7,472 nucleotides of DNA, from NCBI GenBank assembly GCA_030152425.1, contig JASLJP010000336.1, positions 1-7,472 of the forward strand. Reading direction: 5' to 3'. The position numbers and the translations under genes were made by a program. The notes beneath the pieces were generated by a model. That model saw only the letters and a program-made list of their open reading frames with translations, made no database searches and was not told the DNA's origin. The stretch comes from Aquirhabdus sp. (lineage in GTDB: Bacteria; Pseudomonadota; Gammaproteobacteria; Pseudomonadales; Moraxellaceae). Of the stretch, positions 6,634-7,472 are shown in pieces (position 1 is the first letter of the stretch; every line of letters starts with the position of its first letter).

Positions 6634-7472
6634 ATGACAGTTCGTACCCGTATTGCCCCGTCACCGACCGGTTTTCCCCACGTCGGCACCGCCTATGTGG
6701 CGCTGTTTAATCTCTGTTTTGCGCGCCAGCATGGCGGCGAGTTTATCCTGCGTATCGAAGACACTGACCAAACCCGCTCGACACCAGAGTCCGAGCAGAT
6801 GATTTTGGATTCGCTGAAGTGGCTGGGGCTGAACTGGGCAGAAGGCCCCGATGTCGGCGGCAAACACGCGCCATATCGTCAGAGCGAGCGCCGCGAGATT
6901 TATACCCAGCACGCCAAGATCCTGTTGGACGCTGGCCATGCGTTTAACTGTTTCTGCAGCGAAGCACGCCTGACTGAAGTGCGTAATGCACAAATGGCCA
7001 ATAAAGAAACCCCACGCTACGATGGCCACTGCTTAAATCTGTCGGCGGAAGAAGTCGCCAGCCGCGTTGCCGCCGGCGAATCACATGTCGTGCGCATGAA
7101 AGTCCCTACCGAGGGCATCTGCCATATCGACGACTTACTGCGCGGTTCGATCGAGATCCCATTTGAACAAGTGGACATGCAGGTTTTGCTCAAACAAGAC
7201 GGCCTGCCGACCTACCATCTGGCCAACGTGGTCGACGATCACCTGATGGAGATCACCCATGTGCTGCGCGGCGAAGAGTGGATCTCCTCCGCACCCAAGC
7301 ATAAATTGCTCTATCAGTACTTTGGCTGGGAGATGCCGGTGCTGTGTCACCTGCCGCTGCTGCGCAATCCCGACAAATCGAAACTGTCCAAGCGCAAAAA
7401 CCCAACCAGCATTACCTACTACCGCGACATGGGCTTCCTGCCCGAAGCACTGACCAACTACCTCGGTCGCAT
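6634..7472 (+). CDS. gltX: Glutamyl-tRNA synthetase, catalytic N-terminal part (3'-truncated by window edge)
   Basis: This class I aminoacyl-tRNA synthetase charges tRNA-Glu with glutamate in the cytoplasm. 279 complete codons plus two bases are visible; full-length enzymes have about 470-505 residues, so the anticodon-binding half lies outside. The class I HIGH-type signature is PSPTGFPHVGTA near the N-terminus, followed by LRIEDTDQTRSTPES. The KMSKS-type loop is KLSKRK (residues 250-255). A zinc-insertion region is present: C106-F-C108, then Y129 and C133, with the spacing of E. coli C98/C100/Y121/C125, but the residue matching His127 is Asn135. ATG 6634 is the first possible start, because an in-frame TGA sits at 6622-6624. 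No Shine-Dalgarno sequence precedes it. The reading frame begins MTVRTRIAPSPTG, a form close to Acinetobacter-type GltX. It is functionally unrelated to the upstream operon and probably has its own promoter. Confidence 0.98.
   Translation, partial: MTVRTRIAPSPTGFPHVGTAYVALFNLCFARQHGGEFILRIEDTDQTRSTPESEQMILDSLKWLGLNWAEGPDVGGKHAPYRQSERREIYTQHAKILLDAGHAFNCFCSEARLTEVRNAQMANKETPRYDGHCLNLSAEEVASRVAAGESHVVRMKVPTEGICHIDDLLRGSIEIPFEQVDMQVLLKQDGLPTYHLANVVDDHLMEITHVLRGEEWISSAPKHKLLYQYFGWEMPVLCHLPLLRNPDKSKLSKRKNPTSITYYRDMGFLPEALTNYLGR

Overview
The window looks like a GC-rich gammaproteobacterial chromosome. All four supportable genes are on the + strand and packed tightly. The N-terminus of the glutamyl-tRNA synthetase at the right edge reads like those of the Moraxellaceae/Acinetobacter relatives. 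That placement rests on remembered family resemblance, not a search.

Layout: (1) bases 2-4057 are the 3' part of a very large bacterial alpha-2-macroglobulin of the YfaS/MagD type, whose start lies before the window. (2) 4063-5787 encodes a secreted YfaQ-type (DUF2300) protein. (3) 5777-6538 encodes a secreted YfaP-type (DUF2135) protein. (4) After a 95-base gap with a plausible extended -10 promoter comes gltX, cut off by the right edge. Genes 1-3 are separated by 5 bases and then by an 11-base overlap, so they form one translationally coupled operon. The order macroglobulin - DUF2300 - DUF2135 matches E. coli yfaS-yfaQ-yfaP and the Pseudomonas aeruginosa mag operon. The partner genes usually found upstream (yfaA/yfaT types) would lie left of base 1.

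How the genes may work together: in P. aeruginosa the macroglobulin homologue MagD is periplasmic, associated with the inner membrane, held in a complex with products of its own operon, and able to bind a host protease. Here the two downstream products both carry signal peptides and would meet the macroglobulin in the periplasm.

The most interesting observation is that the YfaQ-type protein looks composite. Its N-terminal part has SxxK, SxG and KTxT motifs in the order of a penicillin-binding/beta-lactamase-like fold. Its middle part resembles the SpoIID lytic transglycosylase family and keeps a candidate catalytic Glu. Its C-terminus carries an HExxHxxxxxH motif with metzincin-like spacing. 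The macroglobulin keeps a CVEQ thioester motif, although YfaS-type proteins are, as I recall, usually described as lacking it. Together these suggest an envelope-guarding module that combines protease trapping with peptidoglycan-directed activities. That functional reading is inference. No RNA genes, mobile elements, CRISPR arrays or clear terminators were seen.
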